From DATKNA01 sp963786765 (lineage in GTDB: Bacteria; Actinomycetota; Actinomycetes; Actinomycetales; Kineosporiaceae): a stretch of DNA of 64,000 nucleotides. The notes beneath the pieces are model-generated. The model saw only the letters and a program-made list of their open reading frames with translations. It made no database searches and had not been told where the DNA came from. A program made the translations under genes and the position numbers. The stretch is from contig CAWBAJ010000008.1 of assembly GCA_963786765.1 (NCBI GenBank), positions 1-64,000 on the forward strand. Direction: 5' to 3'. Below, one piece after another: positions 47,084 to 55,887 of this stretch (position 1 is its first letter; the number at the start of each line of letters is the position of its first letter).

Positions 47084-48486
47084 CGGCCGGCACCCCCGGT
47101 GGCCGCCGCGGCGGCCGCGGCTGCTGCGGCCGGCAGAGCGCCGAGCACTCGCTCGAGCGCCGCGTCGTCGTGGGCGGCGGAGAGGAACCACGACTCGAAC
47201 GCGCTCGGTGGCAGGTACACGCCGCGGTCGAGCATCGCGTGGAAGAACGCCCGGAAGGCGGCCAGGTCCTGCCGGCGGGCGCCGTCGTAGTCGCGGACCG
47301 GGCCACCGGCACCGGCATCGGCACCGGCACCGGCACCGTCACCGGCGAAGAAGACGCTGAACATCGAGCCCGCGAACTGGACGACGTGCGGGACACCGGC
47401 TGCCTCGAGGGCGCCCGATGCCGCGTCGGCGACGGTGCGGGCGGCGGCGTCGACCCGGGCGTACACATCCGGGGTGCAGGCGCGCAGAGTGGCGAGACCC
47501 GCGGCCGTCGCGACCGGGTTCCCGCTGAGGGTGCCCGCCTGGTAGACGGGACCCTCGGGTGCGAGCGCGGCCATCACGTCGCCGCGGCCGCCGAAGGCCG
47601 CCGCGGGGAAGCCGCCGCCCATGACCTTCCCGAAGGTGAAGAGGTCCGGCGCGACGCCCTCCAGGCCGTACCAGCCGGCGCCGGAGACGCGGAACCCCGT
47701 CATCACCTCGTCGCTGATCAGGAGGGCGCCGTGCTCGGCGGTGATTCGGCGCAGCTCCTCGGTGAAACCGCGAACGGGCGGCACCACCCCCATGTTGCCG
47801 GCGGCGGCCTCGGTGATCAGGCACGCGATCCGGTCGCCGTGCTCGGCGAACGCGGCCTCGACGGCAGCGACGTCGTTGTACGGGAGCACGATCGTGTCGG
47901 CCGCGGCCGCGCCGGTGACGCCGGGGGTGTCGGGCAGGGCGAACGTGGCGACGCCGCTGCCGGCGGAGGCCAGCAGGGCGTCCACGTGCCCGTGGTAGTG
48001 GCCGGCGAACTTCACCACGGCCGGCCGCCCCGTGAAGCCCCGGGCGAGCCGGACGGCGCTCATGGTCGCCTCGGTTCCCGAGCTCACCAGCCGGACCCGT
48101 TCGACAGGAGCCACGCGACGCGAGATCTCCTCCGCGAGCAGCACCTCGTTCTCGGTCGGCGTCCCGAAGGAGAACCCGTTCGCCGCTGCACGGGTCACCG
48201 CCTCGACGACGGGCGGGTGCGCGTGTCCGAGGATCATCGGGCCCCACGAGCAGACGAGGTCGACGTACTCACGGCCGTCGGCGTCGTAGAGGTACGGCCC
48301 GTGCCCGCGTGCCATGAAGCGAGGCGTTCCGCCCACGGCACGGAAGGCGCGGACAGGCGAGTTGACCCCTCCCGGCGTGACGGCGCGGGCACGCTCGAAC
48401 AGCGCGGCGGAGGCGGGTGCCTCGCCGGGGTAGGTCGTTCCCGGGCCGCCGAAGGCTTCCGAGGTCACCGCGGAGGTGGAGCTCAC
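47080..48486 (-). CDS. hemL: Glutamate-1-semialdehyde 2,1-aminomutase
   Basis: HemL makes 5-aminolevulinate from glutamate-1-semialdehyde, the product of HemA, using pyridoxal phosphate. The PLP lysine is Lys287 in DLFTFGKVMGGGFP. Also seen are RLVSSGTEATMSAVRLARGF, FAGHYHGHVDALL, and LLISDEVMTGFRV. An Ala/Gly/Asp insert (GDGAGAGADAGAGG, near 47290-47340) comes from GGCACC hexamer repeats, and the C-terminus is polyalanine. The GTG at 48486 starts it. It heads the minus-strand cytochrome c maturation genes. Confidence 0.96.
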
Positions 48487-48592
48487 GGCCCCAGTGTCGC
48501 AAGCGGACCTGTGTGCCTCGTAACTGGGCGGCGCTGCCGTGACGGACGTCCCTCGAGAGGTGCGACGAGGCCGCCGCGACAACGACTGCGGC

Positions 48593-48657
48593 GTTGAACA
48601 TCACGGGGGACACAACCGTGCGACAGGCGCACGGTTGTGTCCCGCGTGATGTTCAAC
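48593..48657. repeat. Long near-perfect palindrome, 30-bp arms
   Basis: The arms 48593-48622 and 48628-48657 are reverse complements at 29 of 30 positions, with loop ACAGG. The outer ends read GTTGAACATCACG and CGTGATGTTCAAC, and pairing can extend about four more bases with one mismatch. It occupies the 190-base space between the glyoxalase stop (48678) and hemL start (48486), both on the minus strand. It could be a terminator insulating hemL from rex-hem readthrough, but no T-run follows on either strand. Confidence 0.9.
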
Positions 48658-48677
48658 GTCGGGCGCGGGGCTAGGCG

Positions 48678-49034
48678 TCAGGACACGCAGAGACAGAACG
48701 GGTGGCCGGCGGGGTCGAGGAAGACACGGAACGTCGTCCCCGGCTGGTGCTCGTGCTTGGTGGCGCCGAGCTTCAGCACCTCGGCCTCGGCGGCGTCGAG
48801 GTCGTCGACGTTCACGTCGATGTGCATCTGCTGCGGCACCTCCTGGCCCGGCCAGCGCGGCGCGGTGTACTCCTCGACCTTCTGGAAGCCGATGGAGTCG
48901 CCGTAGTCCGCCTTGACCTCGGCCCAGTCCGGGGACGCCTCGACCTTCCAGTCGAGCAGGGCGCCGTAGAACCTGGCGAGGACCTCCGGGTCGGGGCAGT
49001 CGAGGACGACGGTGGGAAAGCGTGCGATAGCCAT
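48678..49034 (-). CDS. Glyoxalase-fold (VOC) protein
   Basis: The 118-residue protein starts MAIARFPTVVLDCPDPEVLA, then FYGALLDWKVE, GFQKVEEYTAPRWPGQEVPQ, QMHIDVNVDDLDAAEAEVLK and ends FLDPAGHPFCLCVS. It belongs to the same subgroup as the protein at 33321-33725 (shared FQKVEE, PQQ-H-D and DPAGHPFC signatures). The ligand is unknown. It lies 47 bases after the MarR gene. Confidence 0.85.
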   Translation of the reverse strand: MAIARFPTVVLDCPDPEVLARFYGALLDWKVEASPDWAEVKADYGDSIGFQKVEEYTAPRWPGQEVPQQMHIDVNVDDLDAAEAEVLKLGATKHEHQPGTTFRVFLDPAGHPFCLCVS

Positions 49035-49081
49035 GCCGGACACCGTAGAGCGGGTTCCGGACGATCTGCGTCCGGGAGGTG

Positions 49082-49585
49082 TCAGCAGCCGCGGAGTTGC
49101 TCGCGCACCTTCGCCAGAGCCGTGCCGAGACCCTCGACGTCCCCCGGCGTCAGGGGGTCGAACAGAACGGTCCGCACCATCGCCACGTGACCCGGCGCGG
49201 CGCTCTCGAGCCGGGCGAAGCCGGCGTCCGTCAGCACGCACAGCACGCCGCGGCCGTCGTCCACGCAGGCCTCGCGGTACACCAGGCGGCGCTCCTCCAT
49301 CCGTCCCACGGTGTGGGTGATCCGGCTCCTGGAGCTGACCACGCGGTCGGCGAGCTCGGACATCCGCAGCCGCCGGTCGGGCGCCTCGGACAGCTGGACG
49401 AGGATCTCGTACTCCGCCAGCGACATCCCGGCCTCGTCCGACAGCTGCCGGTTCAGCTGCTCGAAGAGCAGCCTGGACACGTCGAGGAAGGCCCGCCACA
49501 CCGCCTGCTCGTCAGGGTCCAGCCAGCGTGGGGCCGTCGGCTGCTCGGTCGACTCAGCGACCGGCGACGGCACGGTCCCAGTCAT
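49082..49585 (-). CDS. MarR-family transcriptional regulator
   Basis: The 167-residue protein has the winged HTH of MarR: LAEYEILVQLSEAPDRRLRM, SELADRVVSSRSRITHTVGR, MEERRLVYREACVDDGRGVL (wing), and a C-terminal helix. The ATG at 49585 overlaps the hemB stop (ATGA), so it is probably co-transcribed with hemA-C-D-B. Its ligand and targets are unknown; the glyoxalase gene next door is a candidate target. Confidence 0.88.
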   Translation of the reverse strand: MTGTVPSPVAESTEQPTAPRWLDPDEQAVWRAFLDVSRLLFEQLNRQLSDEAGMSLAEYEILVQLSEAPDRRLRMSELADRVVSSRSRITHTVGRMEERRLVYREACVDDGRGVLCVLTDAGFARLESAAPGHVAMVRTVLFDPLTPGDVEGLGTALAKVREQLRGC

Positions 49586-50559
49586 CGGCCCAGCCATCCG
49601 GCAGCCTCGGCCGCCCAGTACGTGCAGATGACCGAGGCGCCGGCCCGGCGGATCGAGGTCAGCGTCTCGAGCACGGTCCGCTCGCGGTCGATCCAGCCCT
49701 GCGCGGCGGCCGCCTCGACCATCGCGTACTCCCCCGACACCTGGTATGCGGCGACCGGCACGTCGACCGCGGCCCGGACCGCGGCGACGACGTCCAGGTA
49801 CCCGACGGCGGGCTTCACCATCACGATGTCGGCGCCCTCGGCGACGTCGAGGGCCACCTCGCGCAGCGACTCGCGGCCGTTCGCGGGGTCCTGCTGGTAG
49901 GTGCGGCGGTCGCCGACCAGCGACGACTCGACGGCCTCCCGGAAGGGCCCGAAGAACGCCGAGGCGTACTTCACCGCGTAGGCGAGGATCCCCACGTCAA
50001 CCCGGCCGCCCGCGTCGAGGGCGGTGCGCACGGCCGCGACCTGCCCGTCCATCATCCCGCTGGTCCCCACCAGGTGGGCGCCGGCGGACGCGAGCGAGAG
50101 CCCCATCTCCGCGTACCGCACGAGCGTCACGTCGTTGTCGACGGACCCGTCGGGCCCGAGCACCCCGCAGTGCCCGTGGTCGGTGAACTCATCCAGGCAG
50201 AGGTCCGCCATCACGACGATCTCGTCGCCGACCTCGGCGCGCACGTCGGCGACCGCGACGTTCAGGACGCCGTCGGGGTCGGTGGCCCCGGACCCCACCG
50301 GGTCCTTGGCGGCGGGGATGCCGAAGAGCATCACGCCGCCCAGCCCCAGGGACGCCGCCTCCGCGGCCGCCTTGCGCAGGGTGTCCCGGCTGTGCTGGAC
50401 GACGCCCGGCATCGACCGGATCGGCGTCGCCTCGGCGGCGCCCTCCTTGACGAACATCGGCAGCACGAGGTCCGCAGGGTGCAGCCGGTGCTCCGCGACG
50501 AGCCGGCGCATCGCGGCCGTCGAGCGCAGCCGGCGCGGCCGGACGACGGGCGAGCTCAC
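49582..50559 (-). CDS. hemB: Porphobilinogen synthase (delta-aminolevulinate dehydratase)
   Basis: HemB condenses two 5-aminolevulinates to porphobilinogen. The 325-residue protein has Schiff-base lysines in LAYAVKYASAFFGPF and IVMVKPAVGYLD. The active-site metal loop reads MADLCLDEFTDHGHCG: compared with the zinc type (C-x-C...C), the middle cysteine is an aspartate, so metal use may differ. The GTG overlaps the hemD stop (GTGA). Confidence 0.96.
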   Translation of the reverse strand: MSSPVVRPRRLRSTAAMRRLVAEHRLHPADLVLPMFVKEGAAEATPIRSMPGVVQHSRDTLRKAAAEAASLGLGGVMLFGIPAAKDPVGSGATDPDGVLNVAVADVRAEVGDEIVVMADLCLDEFTDHGHCGVLGPDGSVDNDVTLVRYAEMGLSLASAGAHLVGTSGMMDGQVAAVRTALDAGGRVDVGILAYAVKYASAFFGPFREAVESSLVGDRRTYQQDPANGRESLREVALDVAEGADIVMVKPAVGYLDVVAAVRAAVDVPVAAYQVSGEYAMVEAAAAQGWIDRERTVLETLTSIRRAGASVICTYWAAEAAGWLGR

Positions 50560-52187
50560 TTCGCGGTCCGGCGTGCCGCACCCTTGCGCTGGCTCGGCCG
50601 GACGACCGGCTCGCCCGCCTCGGCGGCGGAGAGCCGGAGCCCGGCGCCGTACTCGGCGAGCGCCAGCACGAGGGCGTCGACGCTCGGCTCGGCCGCCAGG
50701 ACGTCGACGCGCAGGCCGTGCTCCTCGGCCGTCTTCGCCGTCGCCGGCCCGATGCAGGCGACCACAGTGGTCGCGTGCGGCTTGCCGGCGATCCCGACCA
50801 GGTTCCGGACGGTCGAGCTGGACGTGAAGACGACGGCGTCGAACCTGCCGCTCTTGATCGCCTCCCGGACCTCTGCGGGCGGCGGCGCCGCTCGCACCGT
50901 CCGGTAGGCGGTGACGTCGTCGACCTCCCAGCCACCGGCCTGCAGGCCGGCGACCAGGGTGTCCGTCGCGATGTCGGCGCGCGGCAGGAAGACCCGGTTG
51001 ATCGGGTCGAGCACCTCGTCGAACGGCGGCCAGATCTCGAGCAGCCCCTGCGCGGACTGCTCCGTGTCCCCGGAGGGCACCAGGTCGGGCTCGATGCCCC
51101 ACTCGCGCAGCGCGGCGGCGGTGACGCCCCCGACCGCGGCGACCTTCAGGCCGGCGAACGCGCGGGCGTCCAGCCCGAACTCCTGGAACTTCTCGCGGAT
51201 CGCGCGGACGGCGTTCACCGAGGTGAAGCCGATCCATTCGTAGCGACCGGTGACGAGGCCCTTGACGGCCTTCTCGATCTGGTGCGGGGTCCGCGGCGGC
51301 TCGACCGAGATGGTCGGCACGACGTCGGCCACGGCGCCGTGCTCAGCGAGTCGCGCGACGAGGGACCCGGCCTGCTCCTTGGTCCGCGGCACGAGCACCC
51401 GCCAGCCGAACAGCGGCTTGGACTCGAACCACGACCCGGCGTCATGCAGGGCCACGGCCTCGCCGACGACGGCCGCCACCGGGCTCTCCAGCCGCGCGGT
51501 CGTCAGGGCCTCGGCGAGGTCGCCGAGCGGAGCGCGAACGGTCCGCTGGCGCACCGTCGTACCGGCGGACGTGACGGCGGCAGGCGTCTGCGGGTCGGCC
51601 CCGGCGCCGAGCAGGCCAGCAGCGGCAGTGAGGACGTCCTCGACGCGGTCGAGCACGACCAGGGTGTCGTCCTTGGCCGTGTACCGGGACCAGTCGACGC
51701 GGCCACCGTGCGGGTGCACGACGGAGATGCCGGACACCCCGGCGGGCGTCAACGGGATGCCGGCGTAGGCGGGGACGGCCGTGGCCGCCGTCACCCCGGG
51801 GACGACCTCGAACGGGACGTCCTCCTTGCGGCAGGCCGCGATCTCCTCGGCGAGACCGGTGAACATGACCGGGTCGCCGTCCATCAGCCGGACGACCTGA
51901 CGGCCGCCGCGGGCGGCCTTCACCACGATCTTGGCGCGGCTCGCGCGGGTGAGGGGCTGGCCGTCCTCGCCGAAGCTCGCGTCGAGGACCTCGACGTCTG
52001 CGCGGCAGTAGGCGGCCAGCAGTGCCTCGCGGCCCGGCTGGTCGGCGATGACGACGTCCGCGGCGCGGAGGCGGTCGACGGCGCGGAGCGTCAGCAGGGC
52101 CTCGTCACCGGGGCCGGCACCGACGAAAGCGACCTCGCCGGCCGGCCCAGTGCGGGCCGCGGCGTCGCGGGTGCGGGGGGAACTCAC
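50556..52187 (-). CDS. hemD: Fused uroporphyrinogen-III C-methyltransferase / uroporphyrinogen-III synthase
   Basis: The N-terminal 255 residues are a SAM uroporphyrinogen methyltransferase (VAFVGAGPGDEALLTLRAVD, VVRLMDGDPVMFTGLAEEIA, VVPGVTAATAVPAYAGIPLT), and the C-terminal 280 are a uroporphyrinogen-III synthase (GWRVLVPRTKEQAGSLVARL, TSVNAVRAIRE, DAVVFTSSSTVRNLVGI). The fusion serves both heme and the siroheme/cobalamin branch and is usual in actinobacteria. The C-terminus is basic (RPSQRKGAARRTAK). It overlaps both neighbours by 4 bases. Confidence 0.95.
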   Translation of the reverse strand: MSSPRTRDAAARTGPAGEVAFVGAGPGDEALLTLRAVDRLRAADVVIADQPGREALLAAYCRADVEVLDASFGEDGQPLTRASRAKIVVKAARGGRQVVRLMDGDPVMFTGLAEEIAACRKEDVPFEVVPGVTAATAVPAYAGIPLTPAGVSGISVVHPHGGRVDWSRYTAKDDTLVVLDRVEDVLTAAAGLLGAGADPQTPAAVTSAGTTVRQRTVRAPLGDLAEALTTARLESPVAAVVGEAVALHDAGSWFESKPLFGWRVLVPRTKEQAGSLVARLAEHGAVADVVPTISVEPPRTPHQIEKAVKGLVTGRYEWIGFTSVNAVRAIREKFQEFGLDARAFAGLKVAAVGGVTAAALREWGIEPDLVPSGDTEQSAQGLLEIWPPFDEVLDPINRVFLPRADIATDTLVAGLQAGGWEVDDVTAYRTVRAAPPPAEVREAIKSGRFDAVVFTSSSTVRNLVGIAGKPHATTVVACIGPATAKTAEEHGLRVDVLAAEPSVDALVLALAEYGAGLRLSAAEAGEPVVRPSQRKGAARRTAK

Positions 52188-53290
52188 TGGTCACCTTCTC
52201 TGGTGGTGCTGGGCGTGGTGCGGGTCTCGGCCGGCGCCGTCCGGGGCGCTGTCTCGGGGGCTGTCTCGGCGGGGTCGATGGTGGTAGGCGAGTTGGTCGA
52301 CGATCGCCGCGTGGTCAGGGCCGCCGCGCCGTCCTCGACGAGCAGGGCGGCCAGGGCGTTCCCCAGGGCCTCGGGGTCGTCGACCGGCCCGGTGAGGGAG
52401 CGTCGCAGCGACACCGAGCCGTCGACGGCGGCAACGACGGCGCGGACCGAGAGTTCCGCTCCGTCGTCACCGTCCACCACTTCTGCCAACGCTCCGAGGG
52501 GGGCTGCGCATCCCGCTTCGAGGGCCGCCAGCACACGCCGTTCGACCGTGACCGCGGCACGGGTGGCCGGGTCGTCGAGAGGGCGGACGGCGGCGAGGAC
52601 GGCGAGGTCGTGCCCGTCTCGGGCGCTGCGGCTCGGGCCGGCGGGGCCGGGATCGCGGCACTCGACGGCGAGGGCGCCCTGACCGGGCGCGGGCAGCATC
52701 AGCAGCGGATCGAGCACCTCGCTCGCCTCGTCCTCGCGGCCCAGGCGCAGGAGGCCGGCCCGGGCGAGGACGACCCCGTCCAGCCGTCCGTCGGCGACCG
52801 ACCGCAGCCGGGTGTCCACGTTGCCACGCAGGTCGACGACCTCCAGGCCGAGGCCGAGGCCGCGCAGCTGCGCCGCGCGACGCGGGGAGCCGGTGCCGAT
52901 CGTGCTGCCGGCAGGCAGTTCGGCGAGTGTGAGACCGTCCCGGGCGACGAGCACGTCGCGCGGGTCCTCGCGGGGCGGGAGGGCGGCGACGACGACCCCG
53001 GGCTCCGGCGCGGTCGGCAAGTCCTTCAGTGAGTGCACCGCCACGTCGATCTCGCCCGCGAGCAGGGCGCGGCGCAGCCGGTTCACGAACACCCCGACGC
53101 CCCCGAACGACGCCAGCGGCGCCGACGACGTGTCGCCGTCCGTGACCAGCTCGACGAGTTCGGCGCGCACGGGGCGGCCGGCGTCGGCCGCCGCCTTCTC
53201 GACGCGGTCCGCCACCCAGCGGGCCTGCGCCACCGCGAGGCGGCTGCGCCTGGTGCCGATCCGCAGCACGGGCACGGTGAGGTCGCTCAC
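52184..53290 (-). CDS. hemC: Hydroxymethylbilane synthase
   Basis: HemC polymerises four porphobilinogens to hydroxymethylbilane. The 368-residue protein has VLRIGTRRSRLAVAQARWVA, VAVHSLKDLPT with the catalytic aspartate region, GTGSPRRAAQL, and the dipyrromethane-binding Cys261 in ALEAGCAAPLGA. The last 30 residues are a Thr/Pro/Glu-rich tail (TIDPAETAPETAPRTAPAET) beyond the normal fold. It overlaps hemA and hemD as GTGA. Confidence 0.97.
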   Translation of the reverse strand: MSDLTVPVLRIGTRRSRLAVAQARWVADRVEKAAADAGRPVRAELVELVTDGDTSSAPLASFGGVGVFVNRLRRALLAGEIDVAVHSLKDLPTAPEPGVVVAALPPREDPRDVLVARDGLTLAELPAGSTIGTGSPRRAAQLRGLGLGLEVVDLRGNVDTRLRSVADGRLDGVVLARAGLLRLGREDEASEVLDPLLMLPAPGQGALAVECRDPGPAGPSRSARDGHDLAVLAAVRPLDDPATRAAVTVERRVLAALEAGCAAPLGALAEVVDGDDGAELSVRAVVAAVDGSVSLRRSLTGPVDDPEALGNALAALLVEDGAAALTTRRSSTNSPTTIDPAETAPETAPRTAPAETRTTPSTTREGDQ

Positions 53291-54621
53291 GCCGCACCTC
53301 CCCGCCGGAGGGCAGGCACGGGCCCGACCCCCGTGCTGTCGAGATCGAACAGCTCGCGCAACGCGTCGGCGTACACGGCTCCGCCGGGTGCGTCGGCCAG
53401 CTCCTTCACGCGCACGGTGGGCGTGTGCAGGAGCTTCTCGACGACGCGGTGGACCGTGCGCTCGAGCTCGCCGCGCACGACCGGGTCGATGTCCCCGACC
53501 CGGCTCTCGAGCCGGGCGAGCTCGGACTCGACGACGGCCCGGGCCCGGGCCCGCAGAGCGACCACGGTGGGCGCGACCGTCTCGGCCCGGCGGGCGGTCA
53601 GGTATGCGGCGACCTCCTGCGCGACGATGGCGCCCGCCTGCTCGACGGCACTGCGGGCCTCGCCGGCTCCGGCGGCCCCGGCCCGCCCGCCCAGCTCGCG
53701 GCCGAGGACGTCCAGATCGAGCACCGTGATCCCCGGGACGTCGGCCGCGGCGGGGTCGACGTCCCGGGGCAGGGCGAGATCGACGTAGACCTGGGGCCCC
53801 TCGGCACTGACCGCGCGGGCGGCTGCCGCGGCGCTGACGAGCGACGCGGGGATCACGTGCCCCACCGCGCCCGTGCAGGACACGACGACGTCCGCGGCGG
53901 CCAGGGCGGCGGGCAGCTCGGCGATGGCGACCACGTGCGCGCCGGCCGGCTCCGCCAGGCGCAGGGCCCGCTCACGGGTCCGGTTGGCGAGGGTCAGCCG
54001 GCGCACGCCCTCCCGCTGCATGCTCGCCACCACCAGGCCGCTCATGGTGCCGGCGCCCACGACGAGCACCCGGGCATCCCCGAGCGGGCCGGCGATCCCG
54101 GCAGCGGCATCCAGCGCGGCCTCGACCAGGGAGCGCCCCGCCCGGTCCAGCCCGGTCTCGGTGTGCGCGCGCTTGCCGACGTGCAGGCTGCGCTGCAGCA
54201 GGCCGGCGAGCACGTGTCCGGTGGATCCGGCGGCCTGGCCGGCGCGCAGCGCGGCGCGCACCTGTCCCAGGATCTGCTGCTCGCCGACGGCCATCGACTC
54301 CAGGCCGCAGGCGACGGCGAAGAGGTGCGCCACCGCCGCCGTCTCGTAGTGGACGTAGAGGTGCCCGGTGAGCTCGTCGACGTCGACCCCCGCGACAGCC
54401 GCGAGCGCCTCGCAGACGTCGTCCACGCCGCCGTGGAACGTGGCGACCTCCGCGTACACCTCCAGGCGGTTGCAGGTGGAGAGCACCAGCGCCTCGGTGA
54501 CGTGCGGTCGCGCCACCAGGTCGGCCTCGAGCGCGCGGGCGGAGGCGTCGTCGAGGGCGACCCGTTCGAGGAACGCGATGGGCGCCGTGCGGTGCGACAG
54601 GCCGACGACGAGCTCGCTCAC
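53287..54621 (-). CDS. hemA: Glutamyl-tRNA reductase
   Basis: HemA reduces glutamyl-tRNA to glutamate-1-semialdehyde, the first committed heme step. The 444-residue protein begins VSELVVGLSHRTAPIAFLER; catalytic Cys50 lies in LSTCNRLEVYAE, then CGLESMAVGEQQILGQVRAA, the NADPH site VLVVGAGTMSGLV, and a C-terminal dimerisation helix with LERTVHRVVEKLLHTPTVRV. The GTG at 54621 forms a GTGA overlap with the rex stop, so expression is tied to Rex autoregulation. Confidence 0.97.
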   Translation of the reverse strand: MSELVVGLSHRTAPIAFLERVALDDASARALEADLVARPHVTEALVLSTCNRLEVYAEVATFHGGVDDVCEALAAVAGVDVDELTGHLYVHYETAAVAHLFAVACGLESMAVGEQQILGQVRAALRAGQAAGSTGHVLAGLLQRSLHVGKRAHTETGLDRAGRSLVEAALDAAAGIAGPLGDARVLVVGAGTMSGLVVASMQREGVRRLTLANRTRERALRLAEPAGAHVVAIAELPAALAAADVVVSCTGAVGHVIPASLVSAAAAARAVSAEGPQVYVDLALPRDVDPAAADVPGITVLDLDVLGRELGGRAGAAGAGEARSAVEQAGAIVAQEVAAYLTARRAETVAPTVVALRARARAVVESELARLESRVGDIDPVVRGELERTVHRVVEKLLHTPTVRVKELADAPGGAVYADALRELFDLDSTGVGPVPALRRGGAA

Positions 54622-55414
54622 GGCAGCGCCTCCGCGGTGTCGTCGAGCGCGAGCGGGACGCCGTCCGCATCGTCGAGCGCGAGGGCTCGCCGTCCGTGTC
54701 GCCCGGCGTGCCCTCGCCCGGATCGAGGTGAGCCGGGTCGCGACCCGCCGCTGCTCGTGGAAGGCGAGGATCTGCAGCTCGGTGGACAGGTCGACCTTGC
54801 GGACCATGACCCCCTCGGGGACGTCCAGCACGCACGGCGCGAAGTTCAGGACGCTGCGTCACGCCGGCTGCGACCAGCCGGTCGCACACCTCCTGCGCGG
54901 ACTCGGCCGGGCGTGGCGAGGACGCCGATGTGCACCTCGCACTCGCGCACGACGCGCTCGAGGTCCTCGACGGGCAGGACGTCGAGCCCGCCGACCGCTC
55001 GCCCACACGGCGCGGGTCCGCGTCGAGCAGCGCGGCGACGCGTGAAACCGCGGGAGGCGAAGCCGCCGTAGTTGGCCAGGGCGTGGCCGAGGTTGCCGAT
55101 GCCGACGATGACGACGCGCCAGTCCTGGGTCAGGCCGAGCTCGCGGGAGATCTGGTAGACGAGGTAGTCGACGTCGTAACCGACGCCGCGGGTGCCGTAG
55201 GAGCCCAGGTGGGACAGGTCCTTGCGCAGCTTGGCGGAGTTGACGCCGGCGGCGGCCGCGAGCGCCTCGGACGAGACCGTCGTCGACGCCCTCGGCCGCG
55301 AGCGCGGTCAGGGCCCGCAGGTAGACCGGAAGGCGCGCGACGGTCGCGTCCGGGATCCCGTGCCGCGCCGGCGGGCCTGCCGGACCATCCGGGCCGGGCG
55401 GGGGGTCGATGCAC
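54618..55414 (-). CDS. rex: Redox-sensing repressor Rex, frameshifted
   Basis: Rex senses NADH/NAD+ and represses respiratory genes. The winged-helix part reads GIPDATVARLPVYLRALTAL, then EALAAAAGVNSAKLRKDLSH and LGSYGTRGVGYDVDYLVYQI; the Rossmann part has VVIVGIGNLGHALANYGGFA, GVLATPAESAQEVCDRLVAA, and VMVRKVDLSTELQILAFHEQ. These lie in shifting frames (slips near 55375, 55278, 55040, 54985, 54915, 54860 and 54700). The tail ALDDADGVPLALDDTAEALP ends at the TGA overlapping the hemA GTG. The start is uncertain; GTG 55414 with GGAG upstream fits the usual N-terminus. Confidence 0.9.
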
Positions 55415-55483
55415 GAGGGCGCCGACTCCTTGAGGAGAGGAGGTGGTACAAGGGTCCGTCGAAGGCGGGACCAGCGTAGGCAC

Positions 55484-55501
55484 TTGTGAACGGATGCACA
55501 A
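55484..55501. promoter_or_regulatory. Rex-type operator in the rex-hemACDB promoter
   Basis: TTGTGAACGGATGCACAA matches TTGTGAANNNNTTCACAA at all but one defined position. On the minus strand it overlaps a possible -35 (TTGTGC) placed 17 bases before TACGCT, so bound Rex would block the promoter. It lies about 70 bases before the proposed rex start, as expected for autoregulation of a rex-hem operon. It differs from the nuo site in its spacer, so the two are independent matches. Confidence 0.82.
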
Positions 55502-55578
55502 AGTTGACGTAGGCCGTCGAGACAGTGCTTTGTAGCATCTCCCTCAGGCGGCTCTTAGCCTGCGTGCGACCCGGGCTC

Positions 55579-55840
55579 TCAGCGCCGGCGGAACCACGAG
55601 CGGCGGCCCTGCAGGGCCGCCCGGAGCCTCGACTCGTCGACCCGGTAGAAGTCGTGCTGCTCGCCGTCGACCAGGACGACCGGGATCAGCTCGGCGTACT
55701 GCTCGCGCAGGCCGTCGTCGTCGAGGATCGACAGCTCCTGCCAGCCCGCGCCGGTGTCGGCCGCGACCCGTTCGACCACCACCGCGGGCGTCGTCGCACA
55801 GGTGACAGCCAGGCTTGCCGATCAAGGTGATCCGGGCCAC
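55579..55840 (-). CDS. Glutaredoxin-like protein, one frameshift
   Basis: The N-terminus VARITLIGKPGCHLCDDA has a CxxC redox pair (CHLC) in a thioredoxin fold; after a slip near 55790 it continues VVERVAADTGAGWQELSILD, YAELIPVVLVDGEQHDFYRV and ends QGRRSWFRRR. About 86 residues is normal for the DUF836/glutaredoxin-like family seen next to hemA in actinobacteria. It is transcribed towards rex and ends 78 bases before the Rex operator. Confidence 0.85.
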
Positions 55841-55887
55841 GCGGCCAAGCCTAGGACCCGCCCGGGCGGCCTGGATACAGTGGCCGC

